Notes: generated by a model from the sequence alone, not told the origin. A stretch of DNA of 42,179 bases from an uncultured Lachnospiraceae bacterium (GCA_947564305.1 CANOBT010000033.1:1-42179); one strand, 5' to 3'; shown: positions 9,486 through 19,687, counted from the stretch's first letter. Numbers and translations: made by a program.

Positions 9486-9550
9486 TTTATTCTATATCTC
9501 CTTTCTTCATACGATAATTTACACTATTCGGAAATACAATCTATTTTTTA

Positions 9551-12157
9551 TTAAGCCATACTCACAGAAAATTGATATTTTCCCGCCTTTACCATCCTCT
9601 CCTGTCCATCTGGAAGCCGAATTTCCGCTTCCGCCCCGAACGGCACGGTAATCTCTATGGACACGTTTCCGGTTTCCATATATTTCCAATTAGATACATA
9701 GGTTCCTGCCGCCGAACACAGTTCACAGTCTACAAATCCCAGACGCTGGTCCGGGTGCGGCTCAATGACTGCCTTGCGAAATCCCGGCGCTGCCTCCCTG
9801 ATTCCGCCAAGATACCCATACATCCACGCTGCGATACTTCCATAGCTGTAATGATTCAAGCTATTCATTCCTTCCGGATTCATATGTCCGTCCGGCATCA
9901 CGGAATTCCACCGTTCCCAAATGGTGGTTGCGCCTAGATTGACACTATAAAGCCAGCTCGGATAATCCTCGTTCAAAAGCAAATCTACAGCCTGGGTATG
10001 ATGTCCTGTCTCGGTAAGTGCCGGACACAGAATGGTCGTTCCTACAAACCCGGTATTCAGATGATTGTTATTGTCCGTCACTCTCTGGGACAATGCCGCG
10101 CCTTCCTCCATCCTTTTTCCGTCCGTAATCCCGAACATCACCGCAATGGAAGCTCCTGTCTGAGTATGGCAGACGCAAAGGCCGTTCTCATCAAAGTATT
10201 TATCCAAAATTGCCTGGTGAATCTCACCGGCAAGCTGCCGGTAATTATTTTCATCCTCCGCATATCCGAGGATTTCTGCCGACTGCGCAAGGATATCTGC
10301 ATCCCGATAATAATATGCACTGGCGATATACAGCGGGTCCGTCGCCCCAAAGGGTCCTGGCTCTTCATTATCCAATGCCAGCCAGTCCGCAAAATGGAAG
10401 CCGCCTTTTACAAGATGGGGGCCGCCCTCTTTTTCATCCAGCCGTCTCTGATAATCTACCCATGCTTTCATACCCGGATACATCTCAGCCAACAAAGTCT
10501 TGCTTCCATAATGCAAATACACATTCCACGGAATAATCACCCCGGCGTCTGCCCATGGACAGCTGCCGCACTGCGCAATCATGCCCTCCTTAATCCGAGG
10601 CACCACATTGGGAACCGCACCCTCTGTTATGCTCTGCTCCGCGCGCATATCCCACAAATATTTCCGGTAGAATGCGGGCATATACATATTATAGCAGGCA
10701 GTTTCTGAAAATACCTGTGCATCTCCGGTCCACCCAAGACGTTCGTCACGCTGCGGGCAATCCGTCGGTACATCCAGGAAATTACCTTTTTGTCCCCAGA
10801 GTGCATTGGAAAATAACTGATTGACTTTACTGTCTCCAGTTACAATTTTCCCAATCTGGTCAAAATCGCTCCTTAAATGGTGTGCCGTGAAATGATATTC
10901 CTGGCAGTCTGCAGGCAGAGCTTCCCACTCTCCTTGCTCTGTCTTCCACTGCGCCAGCATATAACGGAATCCATAAAATGTAAAATGTGGCCGCACATGT
11001 GCCTGCCTGCCATGGGAAATATAGATAAATTCTGTCTTTGCGAGGCGCAGATTTTCATGGTAAAAACAGCTATCCTGCAAAATCTCGCAGGCAGTCAGCC
11101 GAATCTGCTCTCCCCGCGGCAATTCGCAGTCAAATTCTACCCATCCGGTCAGGTTCTGTCCAAAATCCAGAATGGTCTCTCCCTTAGGAGATGTAATGAC
11201 CTCGATTGGCAAAAAGCTTTCTTTTTTCACAATCGGAAGGCTGTAGCGCTCCGTAAGTCCTCCACATTTTTCCGGAGCTTCCAAATCCACCGGGGCACTG
11301 ACTTCTGCTCCTTCCGGTTTCACGTCCTTCGCTTCGTTCTCCTCATTTCCCTGCGGCAAACTAATCTCTTCCAACCTTGCATCATAGATTTCCCCGTCGT
11401 AGATTCCACTGAATACAATCGGTGAAATACGGCTCATCCAAGTCTCATCGGTCATGATTGCAAGTACACCGTCCACATACAGCTCGCCAATGGCATACAG
11501 CTTATCCCCATACAGATTCGGGATTCCTCCGTCGAATCCCATACGGCTCTTAAACCATCCCTCGCCCAGCCAGATTTCCAGCTTGTTCTCTCCCTTGGTC
11601 AGATATTCCGTCACGTCAAAGGTATTGGTCTGCAAATGAAAGTCATAGGAATGATACCCGGGTGCAAGGTATTCCTCTCCCACTTTTTTCCCATTTATAT
11701 AGCATTCATATACACCAAGGCCGCAAAGATACAGCCGGGCATCCTTAACCTCGTCTAACCCAAACGTTTTCTCCAGAATATATCCTGCCTGCGAGTCGTT
11801 CTTCACGATACTGCTGCCAGGCGTAATCCACTTTCCACTCCAAGCTTCTTCTCCTTTTCCTGTCTCGAAGAAACTGCTCTCCCTTGCAGTCTCCCCATTG
11901 TCCGCTGTCACAGTTACCGTCCAATCATAACGGCAGCGTGGTTCCAGTTCCAATTCTACCGGGAAATCCAGGCTGTCCGCATCCTCTGTCTCTCCACTGT
12001 CATAAACGACAATTCCCTGTTTCTCGATGGTAATCCTGGCATATTTCTGCTCTTTTTCCGCTCCTTCCTTTTCCACTTTCCAGGAAAACGATAGTGGGTC
12101 ATAGGAATAGCCCAATGGGGTTACGATGTTGTTTGTGCGTAATTCCGTTATTCTCAT
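9551..12157 (-). CDS. Alpha-L-rhamnosidase, GH78 (second copy)
   Basis: Cytoplasmic GH78 enzyme of about 868 residues, clearly divergent from the copy at 2803. The catalytic signature DCPQRDERLGWTGD gives E472 and D479; the WERW glutamate is E748. An acidic linker of about 30 residues (near 265-295) has no counterpart in the first copy. The C-terminal helical extension of the first copy is missing. The frame is open from a TTG at 12196, but AAGGAG lies just before the ATG at 12157, which also gives the family-like start MRITELRTNN. It sits 60 bp behind GH2 and 65 bp before GH3. Two non-identical rhamnosidases suggest two rhamnosyl linkages or steps. Confidence 0.92.
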   Translation of the reverse strand: MRITELRTNNIVTPLGYSYDPLSFSWKVEKEGAEKEQKYARITIEKQGIVVYDSGETEDADSLDFPVELELEPRCRYDWTVTVTADNGETARESSFFETGKGEEAWSGKWITPGSSIVKNDSQAGYILEKTFGLDEVKDARLYLCGLGVYECYINGKKVGEEYLAPGYHSYDFHLQTNTFDVTEYLTKGENKLEIWLGEGWFKSRMGFDGGIPNLYGDKLYAIGELYVDGVLAIMTDETWMSRISPIVFSGIYDGEIYDARLEEISLPQGNEENEAKDVKPEGAEVSAPVDLEAPEKCGGLTERYSLPIVKKESFLPIEVITSPKGETILDFGQNLTGWVEFDCELPRGEQIRLTACEILQDSCFYHENLRLAKTEFIYISHGRQAHVRPHFTFYGFRYMLAQWKTEQGEWEALPADCQEYHFTAHHLRSDFDQIGKIVTGDSKVNQLFSNALWGQKGNFLDVPTDCPQRDERLGWTGDAQVFSETACYNMYMPAFYRKYLWDMRAEQSITEGAVPNVVPRIKEGMIAQCGSCPWADAGVIIPWNVYLHYGSKTLLAEMYPGMKAWVDYQRRLDEKEGGPHLVKGGFHFADWLALDNEEPGPFGATDPLYIASAYYYRDADILAQSAEILGYAEDENNYRQLAGEIHQAILDKYFDENGLCVCHTQTGASIAVMFGITDGKRMEEGAALSQRVTDNNNHLNTGFVGTTILCPALTETGHHTQAVDLLLNEDYPSWLYSVNLGATTIWERWNSVMPDGHMNPEGMNSLNHYSYGSIAAWMYGYLGGIREAAPGFRKAVIEPHPDQRLGFVDCELCSAAGTYVSNWKYMETGNVSIEITVPFGAEAEIRLPDGQERMVKAGKYQFSVSMA

Positions 12158-12217
12158 TCTGATCTCCTTATAAATATTATCATATATTTTAGGCAAATCT
12201 TTTTGCCATCATTATTT

Positions 12218-14593
12218 TTAGTCCAGTACCACAGTCTCCTCGTTTATGCCTTCGTCTGAAATTTTGACTGTCACCTTCTCCTGTTCTCCTGTCAGCTTCA
12301 GCACTGCCAGAGCATGACCTTCTCCTGCTGTTGTATCTACATTTTCATAGCCATTGTGATGCAGTGCTCTCGTCCCTGCAAAACCAAGCAACTGCGCGGG
12401 ACCTTCGATTTCTATATGGAGAGGTGTCACTGCATCCGCCACAAGCAATCCCTGTTCATCCATCACATCTATATTGACAAAGGCCAGTGTATGATATTTC
12501 TCTGCACTTAAGGCGACTGCTGCCGGCTTCCCGGAAGTTTTCAGACTGGTACGCCCGATTTCTTCTCCATTTTCATAAGCCACTGCTACCAGTTCTCCCG
12601 GCTCATATACGGTGTTAAACTGAGTCTCATAACGAGTGTCTTTTCCACATGCCTGTTTTCCGAGAGATTTTCCGTTCTGGAACAACTCTACCGTATCTCC
12701 TCCGGCATAGACCTGAATCATAATCGGCTTTCCCTCCTGCCCCTCATAGGAATAGCAGAAAGTACAATCCGTATAGCACCATGGTCCAAAATTACGCGGG
12801 ATTCCATAATTTGACGGATTCTGCACAGCAATACAGGGCTGTTTTGTCAGTCCAAATACAATCTCCCGATAATAGGAAACAGGACGGCGGTTTCCTATAA
12901 CAGAAATATCTCCGCCTGTATTCATCAGATCCGGATATACAGGAGATACTTCTCCCAGATAGTCCCATCCGGTCCAGGTGAAATCACCGATGACCGCCGG
13001 GCTCTGGGTAATGACATCCCAATTCTCCGCAATCTGTTTTGGATAAGTCTCTGTTCCAACCATCACACGGTCTTTATATTTCGCCGCATCCTTCAAATAA
13101 CGGGAAGTCATATAATTGTAACCAATCACGTCCATGGTAGTCTCTAATTTCTCTAAAATCCCACTGAGAATCGGATGTGAAACGATTCCCGGCATATCCT
13201 GTTCCATGGCCGCCATGAAGACATTTACATCCCCTTTTCCGGTATCTGCCTCTCCATTGGTAATATCATCTACAATCTTCGCAAGCCCGTCCCCTGCTGC
13301 AAAGGCACCGTTAATTCCATTGGTGGTATAGCGTGTGGCATCCAGTTCATGGAACTTGTCGCTCAGCATCCGGCTGGTCTCGAATCCTTTTTCCGTACAG
13401 ATTTCAAAAATCTCATTTCCTGTAGAATACAATACTACAGAAGGATGATTGTAGTCCGCATCTACCATGTGCTCAATATCGCCTGCCCAGCTCCGCTCAA
13501 AATCAACGGCATAGTCATAACTCACCTTACTCTTATTCCACACATCCACCAGTTCGTCCATCACATAGACCCCTAACCTGTCACATGCATTCAAAAGCGC
13601 CTGGGAAGCCGGATTGTGCGCCGAACGAACTGCATTGAAGCCTGCCTCTTTCAAACGTTTCACACGACGATATTCGTAGTCCTCATAGGTAGCCGCCCCC
13701 AGAATGCCCTGGTCATGGTGAATACACGCCCCCCGAAGTTTTACCACTTTGCCATTGACCCGAAGACCGTGGCGGGTATCCATAGAGAGTTTACGAATAC
13801 CAGAAGTGATGGTCGTGGCATCCAACACATTTTCTCCATCTTTGATTTTCAATGTAATATTATAAAGGTTCGGATGAAATTCATCCCACAGTTTCGCGTC
13901 ATCTATGTATACGTTTTTGCGAAAATCCAGATTAGAGCGGCTATTCATCCTAACCGTATATGCATTATCCACCACCGTGTTTCCTTCTCCATCCTCCACG
14001 GTAACAGAAATATCCAGCGTCTTTGCAGACAGGCCATCGTTTACGATTTTGGCGGAAATACAGGCCAATGCCCCATCCTCGTCCACATCCACAGTCGTGA
14101 ACCTAAGGGCATAAGGTTTCACACAAATCTCACTGCCATGAATCAGCCATACATCCCGATAAATTCCCGCACCACTGTACCAACGGCTGCTTCTGGTTCC
14201 GCATTTCACAGCGACAAGGACCTCATTTTCCTCACCGTATTTCAGATAATCTCCCGCCTCCACGGTGAAATCTGTATAGCCATATGCGCTGCCTCCAACC
14301 TTAGACTGATTGACAAATACACTGGCGTTGCGATAAATCCCTTCAAATTGCAGCATCACATGACCGCCCCGGTATTCCTCGGGCACAAAAAAACGTTTAT
14401 AATATTTATATTCGCCGGCATCAATATTTCCGGTGTAGCCGCCGTTGACCGCCCCTGACCGTTGCTCCTCATGGAACATGGCATCATAAGGAAGGTCAGC
14501 CTGAACTGCATCCTCCGGCACACGGAAAACCAATTCAAACGGGTCTAAATCTTTCCACACTTTCCATCCTTCGTTAAATTTAATTTTTTCCAT
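12218..14593 (-). CDS. Glycoside hydrolase family 2 (beta-galactosidase-like)
   Basis: Retaining beta-glycosidase of 791 residues, no signal peptide. N-terminal jelly-roll sugar-binding domain (about 1-155, with GIYRDVWL), an immunoglobulin-like domain (about 160-265), then a TIM barrel starting at SGIRKLSMD. The acid/base is E394 in STGNE and the likely nucleophile is E515 in VGTETYP. Two further beta domains fill the C-terminus. GH2 includes beta-galactosidases, glucuronidases and mannosidases; the exact sugar cannot be called. ATG at 14593 follows AGGAGGAG. It is first in the GH2-GH78-GH3 unit behind a copy of the shared operator. Confidence 0.9.
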   Translation of the reverse strand: MEKIKFNEGWKVWKDLDPFELVFRVPEDAVQADLPYDAMFHEEQRSGAVNGGYTGNIDAGEYKYYKRFFVPEEYRGGHVMLQFEGIYRNASVFVNQSKVGGSAYGYTDFTVEAGDYLKYGEENEVLVAVKCGTRSSRWYSGAGIYRDVWLIHGSEICVKPYALRFTTVDVDEDGALACISAKIVNDGLSAKTLDISVTVEDGEGNTVVDNAYTVRMNSRSNLDFRKNVYIDDAKLWDEFHPNLYNITLKIKDGENVLDATTITSGIRKLSMDTRHGLRVNGKVVKLRGACIHHDQGILGAATYEDYEYRRVKRLKEAGFNAVRSAHNPASQALLNACDRLGVYVMDELVDVWNKSKVSYDYAVDFERSWAGDIEHMVDADYNHPSVVLYSTGNEIFEICTEKGFETSRMLSDKFHELDATRYTTNGINGAFAAGDGLAKIVDDITNGEADTGKGDVNVFMAAMEQDMPGIVSHPILSGILEKLETTMDVIGYNYMTSRYLKDAAKYKDRVMVGTETYPKQIAENWDVITQSPAVIGDFTWTGWDYLGEVSPVYPDLMNTGGDISVIGNRRPVSYYREIVFGLTKQPCIAVQNPSNYGIPRNFGPWCYTDCTFCYSYEGQEGKPIMIQVYAGGDTVELFQNGKSLGKQACGKDTRYETQFNTVYEPGELVAVAYENGEEIGRTSLKTSGKPAAVALSAEKYHTLAFVNIDVMDEQGLLVADAVTPLHIEIEGPAQLLGFAGTRALHHNGYENVDTTAGEGHALAVLKLTGEQEKVTVKISDEGINEETVVLD

Positions 14594-14677
14594 CTCGCTC
14601 CTCCTCGTTACACTGTGTATTCTTTACATTTACGTGTTGGACTTACCGCTACGCATCTTCCATGTTATCTATCTTCT

Positions 14678-14738
14678 ATTTTGCATGATTTTGGGAGATT
14701 TTTCTACCGTCTATTTTTATATAAAACCGACATTTTTT
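14678..14738 (-). promoter_or_regulatory. Shared operator-promoter, copy 2 (GH2 unit)
   Basis: A6, one base, GTCGG (14727-14731), 18 bp, GGTAG (14704-14708), 20 bp, CAAAAT (14678-14683) on the minus strand. Spacing equals the other three copies, but both the second half-site and the -10 hexamer are the most divergent. This unit may respond most weakly. Confidence 0.68.
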
Positions 14739-14780
14739 ATGCTGCTTTGTATGGGGTTCCTAATACTTTGGCATTAAAAT

Positions 14781-14805
14781 ACCACCGGCCATAATGACCG
14801 GTGGT
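14781..14805 (-). terminator. Terminator after GH65
   Basis: ACCACCGG (14781-14788) pairs perfectly with CCGGTGGT (14798-14805) around a 9-nt loop. ATTTTAAT follows on the minus strand. It lies about 40 bp past the GH65 stop and insulates the pgmB-GH65 unit from the GH2 promoter. Confidence 0.85.
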
Positions 14806-14845
14806 TGGGTTTTCATTCATTTTATTTAATTCCGTGTCCTCTTTA

Positions 14846-17200
14846 TCAGTTATATATCACTTTCAATTCCCCAACGACTGCTCTCTTCTCGCCGGCGACC
14901 TCCACTTCGACAACTTTGCCGCCTGTCAGGTTTTTGATCTGGATGGTATCTTTCGTAATCTCTACCGCCAGCTTTTCCCCTTTCCACATCAGCGTATAAG
15001 AAAGCTTCTCCCAATTGTCAGGAAGCGCCGGATTGATACGCAAGCTTCCATCCAGCATACGCACACCGCCGAAGCCATATACCACACACTGCCATACTCC
15101 TCCGAAGGATGCCGCGTGAACACCTGCATTGGAGGAACCCATGAATGGTCCCAAGTCAATCATCGATGCCTTCTGGAACAGGTCGTAAGCCAGTTTCTTC
15201 TCGCCCATATCCGATGCCAATACGGAATGCGTAGACAATGACAGAGAAGAATCATGGATGGTACGCTTCTCATAATATTCCCAGGTTGCCTTTTTCACAT
15301 CCAGAGAGAATTCATTTTCTAACAGGAAGAACAACACAAGAGCATCCGCCTGCTTGGATACCTGGATTTCATTAATCTGCTCCATATTGTAATCGCGGGT
15401 GATTCCGCCAACATGCTCCTGCTCTTTATATTTTGTCAAATCAATGTCACGGCAGCTTAGATAGCGGTCATCCTGCGGAAGTACATTCTCTGCTGTAGGC
15501 GCCGGAAGATACAGGTTCGCACATCCGTCTTCCCATTTTCCATACGCCTCGTCCAGATGAAGCTTCTCATTCAAAGCAGCAAAGATTTCCTGCTTTTCTT
15601 CCTTCAGCAGACGATAATACTCCATTGCCTTCGCCATATTCCAGTGTGCCATATAGTTGGTAAATGCGTTGTCATTGACATGCTCCCTGAATTCATCGGG
15701 ACCTACCACATCATTGATATGGTACTTTCCGTCTTTCTCTTTTTCCAATCTGGAAGCCCAGAAAATGGCGGTATCCATGATTAATTCATAACCATACTTG
15801 TCCATATAGTCCTGATCATCCGTAAGAATACCATACTGCCATACTCCAAATGCCACATCTGAGGTGATATGCTGCTCGATAATTCCGGACCATACTTTAA
15901 TCGGTTTTCCGGTCACGATATCTACATCCATGAATTCCGGCGTCACTTCGCCATCATCCAGCCATGCAGATTCCCATGGGAACATCGCACCCTCGTACCC
16001 GTTGTGCTTTGCCTTGGCATGTGCGCCAGGCAGGGACAGATAGCGGTATTCTTCCAGTTTTCTCGCTGCTTCTGTATCGGTAAAGCAATAATAAGGCAGC
16101 AGGAAAATCTCTGTATCCCAGAACGTATGTCCTTTATATCCTTCACCAGAAAGGGCTTTTGCCCCAATGTTCATCCTCTGGTCATGCCGCGGAACCATAA
16201 GCCGCATATGATATTGTGCAAAATGCACTGCAAACTGGTCTGTCTCTGCCGCCGTAACTGCCTGAGCTTCCCCGTCTGCTTTTCCCTGAATCCTAATCGG
16301 CGCCTTCTCCCAGACTTCTATTTTCCATTGCTGTGCGGATTCTTCCCGCAGTGCAGCATAGCCCTGTTCTCTCGTGTCTTTACAAGTCTGCAGAGAAATT
16401 TCCTGTATCTGCGCGATATCTTTACCTTCCATCTCCAGATCACGGGTGGTATAAAGATTGGAATACTTCTCAATCACCAGACACTGTCCCTTTTTCACTT
16501 CCACTTCATATCCGGCAAATATCTTACGGCGCTCAATAAATACCTGCGCCTCCTGTGCAAGCGGCTCTCCATCCAGCATCAGCTTATGTGTTGTGGTGTT
16601 TACAAAAGTAATACCGGACTGTGTGGTAGTCTGAACAAATTGGATAAACTGTTTATCGTAAAACCGCTTGTCCCCATCAGAAAAATGCTGGCTTCCTGTG
16701 TTCGTCATCCTGCCGTCAATCCCCGACTGGATTTTGATTGTGATATCGCCATCCAAAGGCTGAATCTCGATTCTCTGCGCCATCACATGAAGTTGTTTCA
16801 AGGACACGACTCTGGAAAATGAAAATGACGCTTTTTTTCCATTCGGCGATGTCCATACTGCATGACGATACAACTCTCCGTTGTAAATATCCAATTCTCT
16901 CGTGTAATCTTCTGTCACGCCATCAGCCAGTGAAAAACGCTCTCCGTCAAGAAAAATATCCACAGCGGTCATATCTGCCGCATTGGGAAGTTCTGTCACT
17001 TCATTCTCATCAAATTTGTTGAACGTGCCTGCTACAAAAGTCCCCCTGGTCTCCTGCATGTAATGCTCCTCTGTAGCGCTCCTCACACCCAGATAGCCAT
17101 TTCCAAGGCTCATGATAGCTTCACATTTTCCCAATTTTTCGGGATTGAATGAATCTTCCCGCACAATCCCATCTTTAATCTTGCTGTAATCCATTCCCAT
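14846..17200 (-). CDS. Disaccharide phosphorylase, GH65 (kojibiose/trehalose/maltose type)
   Basis: Inverting phosphorylase that splits an alpha-glucoside with phosphate to give beta-glucose-1-phosphate and the remaining sugar. The 784 residues fit the family. An N-terminal beta-sandwich is followed by the (alpha/alpha)6 barrel with GHTFWDTE (about 357-364). The catalytic acid is E503 in VVGPDEF. The SLSLSTHS stretch later in the barrel matches the phosphate-binding region. The segment after E503 (REHVNDNAFTNYM) looks more like kojibiose- or nigerose-type phosphorylases than maltose ones, but this is a weak hint. There is no signal peptide. It follows pgmB by 27 bp, the textbook partner that uses beta-glucose-1-phosphate. 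Confidence 0.92.
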   Translation of the reverse strand: MGMDYSKIKDGIVREDSFNPEKLGKCEAIMSLGNGYLGVRSATEEHYMQETRGTFVAGTFNKFDENEVTELPNAADMTAVDIFLDGERFSLADGVTEDYTRELDIYNGELYRHAVWTSPNGKKASFSFSRVVSLKQLHVMAQRIEIQPLDGDITIKIQSGIDGRMTNTGSQHFSDGDKRFYDKQFIQFVQTTTQSGITFVNTTTHKLMLDGEPLAQEAQVFIERRKIFAGYEVEVKKGQCLVIEKYSNLYTTRDLEMEGKDIAQIQEISLQTCKDTREQGYAALREESAQQWKIEVWEKAPIRIQGKADGEAQAVTAAETDQFAVHFAQYHMRLMVPRHDQRMNIGAKALSGEGYKGHTFWDTEIFLLPYYCFTDTEAARKLEEYRYLSLPGAHAKAKHNGYEGAMFPWESAWLDDGEVTPEFMDVDIVTGKPIKVWSGIIEQHITSDVAFGVWQYGILTDDQDYMDKYGYELIMDTAIFWASRLEKEKDGKYHINDVVGPDEFREHVNDNAFTNYMAHWNMAKAMEYYRLLKEEKQEIFAALNEKLHLDEAYGKWEDGCANLYLPAPTAENVLPQDDRYLSCRDIDLTKYKEQEHVGGITRDYNMEQINEIQVSKQADALVLFFLLENEFSLDVKKATWEYYEKRTIHDSSLSLSTHSVLASDMGEKKLAYDLFQKASMIDLGPFMGSSNAGVHAASFGGVWQCVVYGFGGVRMLDGSLRINPALPDNWEKLSYTLMWKGEKLAVEITKDTIQIKNLTGGKVVEVEVAGEKRAVVGELKVIYN

Positions 17201-17227
17201 TTTACTTCTTCTCCTTATTTTAAAATC

Positions 17228-17863
17228 TTAGATTCCTACAATTCCAAGCAGCTCCTCGAATGACTGGATTTTATAGTCCGCCCTGTCATATCCGGAAGCA
17301 TCTCCAATTCCCACTGCTTTCATTCCTGCTGCCTTTGCCGCATCAATTCCGGCATACGCATCCTCAACGACCACACACTCCGCCGCATCAATTCCCAAGA
17401 ACTCTCCAGCTTTCACAAAGACCTCTGGATCTGGTTTAGAGTGGGTGATATTCGTCCCGTCTGAGATTGCGTCAAACGCATCCAAAAGTTCCACTCGTTC
17501 CAAGATAAATTTTGCATTTTTACTAGAAGAACCGATTGCCAGTTTATACCCTGCCTCGCGCATCTTTTTCAATGTATTCCGCACCGCATCCGTCACGTCT
17601 GCCGGAGTCATGGTCTTTAACAGTTCCCGATAGCTGTTGTTTTTCTCTTCCATCAGTTCTGCCTTTTTCTCATCTGAGAGTGTTCCATCATATTTTTCCA
17701 GAATAATTTCCAAACTCTCTGCACGGCTCACACCACGCAAACGGTTATTGATCGTCTCATCAAAATAGATTCCCATACCATCCGCCATCTTTTTCCACGC
17801 CTGGTAATGAAACTTATCTGTAAATACAATGACACCGTCTAAATCAAAAATAAAAGCTTTCAT
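17228..17863 (-). CDS. pgmB: Beta-phosphoglucomutase
   Basis: HAD-superfamily enzyme converting beta-glucose-1-phosphate to glucose-6-phosphate. The start FIFDLDGVI places the phosphorylated aspartate at D7 and the general acid/base at D9. A helical cap follows with NNRLRGVSRAESL, typical of PgmB. Later motifs are GSSSKN (motif II), the SKPDPEVF lysine (motif III) and VVEDAYAGI (motif IV). About 211 residues. The frame opens at 17908, but GGAGGG seven bases before the ATG at 17863 and the HAD consensus both favour the shorter form. First gene of the pgmB-GH65 unit, downstream of a shared operator. Confidence 0.95.
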   Translation of the reverse strand: MKAFIFDLDGVIVFTDKFHYQAWKKMADGMGIYFDETINNRLRGVSRAESLEIILEKYDGTLSDEKKAELMEEKNNSYRELLKTMTPADVTDAVRNTLKKMREAGYKLAIGSSSKNAKFILERVELLDAFDAISDGTNITHSKPDPEVFVKAGEFLGIDAAECVVVEDAYAGIDAAKAAGMKAVGIGDASGYDRADYKIQSFEELLGIVGI

Positions 17864-17925
17864 CTTAGAACCCTCCGTTTGGTAACCTAATTTATGTATC
17901 TCTTTCATTTACTGTAGCTTTTATT

Positions 17926-17986
17926 AGGATAGCAAAACCAAGGGCAGCATTCCATGTATTAATTTATTTACAATCCGACCTTTTTT
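17926..17986 (-). promoter_or_regulatory. Shared operator-promoter, copy 3 (pgmB unit)
   Basis: A6, one base, GTCGG (17975-17979), 18 bp, CATGG (17952-17956), 20 bp, TATCCT (17926-17931) on the minus strand. GTCGGATT and ACATGG match copy 1 exactly at identical spacing. Confidence 0.8.
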
Positions 17987-18051
17987 CAGTTTTTAGAACA
18001 CCGATTGCATATGTCCTGGCACATATATATGACCCCAAAACTACAACAATG

Positions 18052-18115
18052 AAAAAAGGAACTGTATAAAATAACTCGGCATCTAGCTTGCCTATGTTAT
18101 TCTCATACAGTTCCT
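18052..18115 (-). terminator. Terminator after the carboxylesterase
   Basis: An 11-bp perfect outer stem (18057-18067 with 18105-18115) encloses an inner AATAAC/GTTATT stem and a short GGC/GCC pair. T6 follows on the minus strand. Strong terminator directly behind the esterase stop codon. Confidence 0.93.
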
Positions 18116-18124
18116 GATTATTTT

Positions 18125-19687
18125 TTAATGCTGTACTTCTCCCATATTTTCACTCATCATCCGCTCAAACACCGGTCCCATATACTTTGCCAGCAACGGA
18201 ATCAGCTCTGTATCGTGATTGCACCGCACCTTGGTATCCTTACAGAATATCATGGTCTGCTCCTCTGCCGGAGTACTTGCCGGCCACTCTGGAATTCCTG
18301 CATGGTTTGGATTCCCGGTTCTTGCAAATGCAATAACGCTGTCAAAAATCTGTGCCTCTAATTTCTCAGTCACGCCCTCTTCCTGGGTCGAAGGCACTAG
18401 TTCGGTATTATGAAACACATATGGAACATCCGCACAATGCCACGGCACATTTCCTCCATTGATCGGCATATCCTGGTCAAATAAATACGAATAGGTACAT
18501 CCATTTCCTGCGCTGCGCTGCCGGATAAACTGCTGTGCAGGCAGACGGAACAGAAAATCCAACGTCAGTATTTCTACCGGATTCCGCTGTGGATATGCTT
18601 TTGCAAATAAAGGAAGGAGTTCTGCCGCAGCTTCCTCTCCTGCTGCCTGTTTGACAATTTCAGACCCTTCTTCAAAGTTCAGTTTATGTTTATCATATGC
18701 CGGCGGCATAAATCCCGAAAATTCTCCGTACACAGTTCCAACCAATAATGGAATCTGTGCTGTTTCTTCCCGGAATCCATTTTCATCCGGAGTGCCTTTA
18801 TAAAATGCATTCGGATGCGGTGTACAGCCCACATATTTTCCTGCTGCCGCAAACTCCGGTTTCACACGTCTGTAGGCTTTCGCCAGCCTGTCATATGGTA
18901 CATTTTCTAATTCCTTAATATCGCCGTCTATCCCTAATTCCGCCATCAACGCAATGGCAAGTTCTTCTCCGTCACCTTTGCTGTCTGCCAGAAGCGGCCC
19001 CACAACACCGCTCATATTGATTCCCTTTGCAAACAATCCATCTGCCGCCGGGGTCTGCAAGAGTGTGGTAATCTTCGCTCCGCCTCCGGATTGCCCGAAA
19101 AGAGTTACATTTGCCGGGTCACCTCCAAAATTTGCAATGTTATCCTGAATCCATTTTAAAGCAGCGATGATATCATCGGTTCCTGCATTTCCGGAATTCG
19201 CATACTCCTCCCCATAGGCTGACAAATCACAGTATCCCAGTATATTCAGCCGATGATTGATGGACACCACAACCACCTGCCCGATACGGCACATATTTTC
19301 CCCTTCATATGCAATCTGCTCAATGGCCGATCCTGACTCGAATCCACCGCCATGCAGCCACACCAGAACCGGACGTTTTTCACTGTCACAGGCTGGAGTC
19401 CATACGTTCAGATTCTGACAGTCCTCATTCATGACCCAGTACCGATGGGGCACATTCAACTCGCCGTTTGGTTTCGGCAGCTCCAAAAGAGGGCAGACAT
19501 AACCATAATTTACAGCCTCGAAAACACCCTCCCACGGCTCCACCGGTTCCGGTGCGTGGAAACGCTTTGCCTTCGCATACGGGATGCCCTTGAAAATTGT
19601 AATGCCGTCATAGATATAACCTCTGACTTTTCCCTGTTTTGTATCCGTAACTGCCGTATCCGGATTACATGCAAAATAATGTGCCAT
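18125..19687 (-). CDS. Type-B carboxylesterase
   Basis: Alpha/beta-hydrolase of the carboxylesterase/para-nitrobenzyl-esterase family (520 residues) that cleaves carboxylic esters. Catalytic triad visible: S200 in GQSGGG, E322 in VYGEFSG and H417 in VPWHCADVPY. The oxyanion motif HGGGF is near residue 112. No signal peptide or lipobox, so cytoplasmic. ATG at 19687 follows AGGAGG. It lies 87 bp behind the second GH3 gene in the same unit. In this setting it may remove acyl groups (acetyl, cinnamoyl or fatty acyl) from an imported glycoside; this is inference, since type-B esterases are promiscuous. Confidence 0.92.
   Translation of the reverse strand: MAHYFACNPDTAVTDTKQGKVRGYIYDGITIFKGIPYAKAKRFHAPEPVEPWEGVFEAVNYGYVCPLLELPKPNGELNVPHRYWVMNEDCQNLNVWTPACDSEKRPVLVWLHGGGFESGSAIEQIAYEGENMCRIGQVVVVSINHRLNILGYCDLSAYGEEYANSGNAGTDDIIAALKWIQDNIANFGGDPANVTLFGQSGGGAKITTLLQTPAADGLFAKGINMSGVVGPLLADSKGDGEELAIALMAELGIDGDIKELENVPYDRLAKAYRRVKPEFAAAGKYVGCTPHPNAFYKGTPDENGFREETAQIPLLVGTVYGEFSGFMPPAYDKHKLNFEEGSEIVKQAAGEEAAAELLPLFAKAYPQRNPVEILTLDFLFRLPAQQFIRQRSAGNGCTYSYLFDQDMPINGGNVPWHCADVPYVFHNTELVPSTQEEGVTEKLEAQIFDSVIAFARTGNPNHAGIPEWPASTPAEEQTMIFCKDTKVRCNHDTELIPLLAKYMGPVFERMMSENMGEVQH

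Noticed and set aside
13616..14458. Open frame of 280 codons on the plus strand
   Set aside because: Entirely antisense to GH2, which has catalytic motifs, a ribosome site and a promoter. No ribosome site or family resemblance here.
15869..16822. Open frame of 317 codons on the plus strand
   Set aside because: Antisense shadow of GH65; composition is rich in Cys, His and Phe as expected from a reverse frame.
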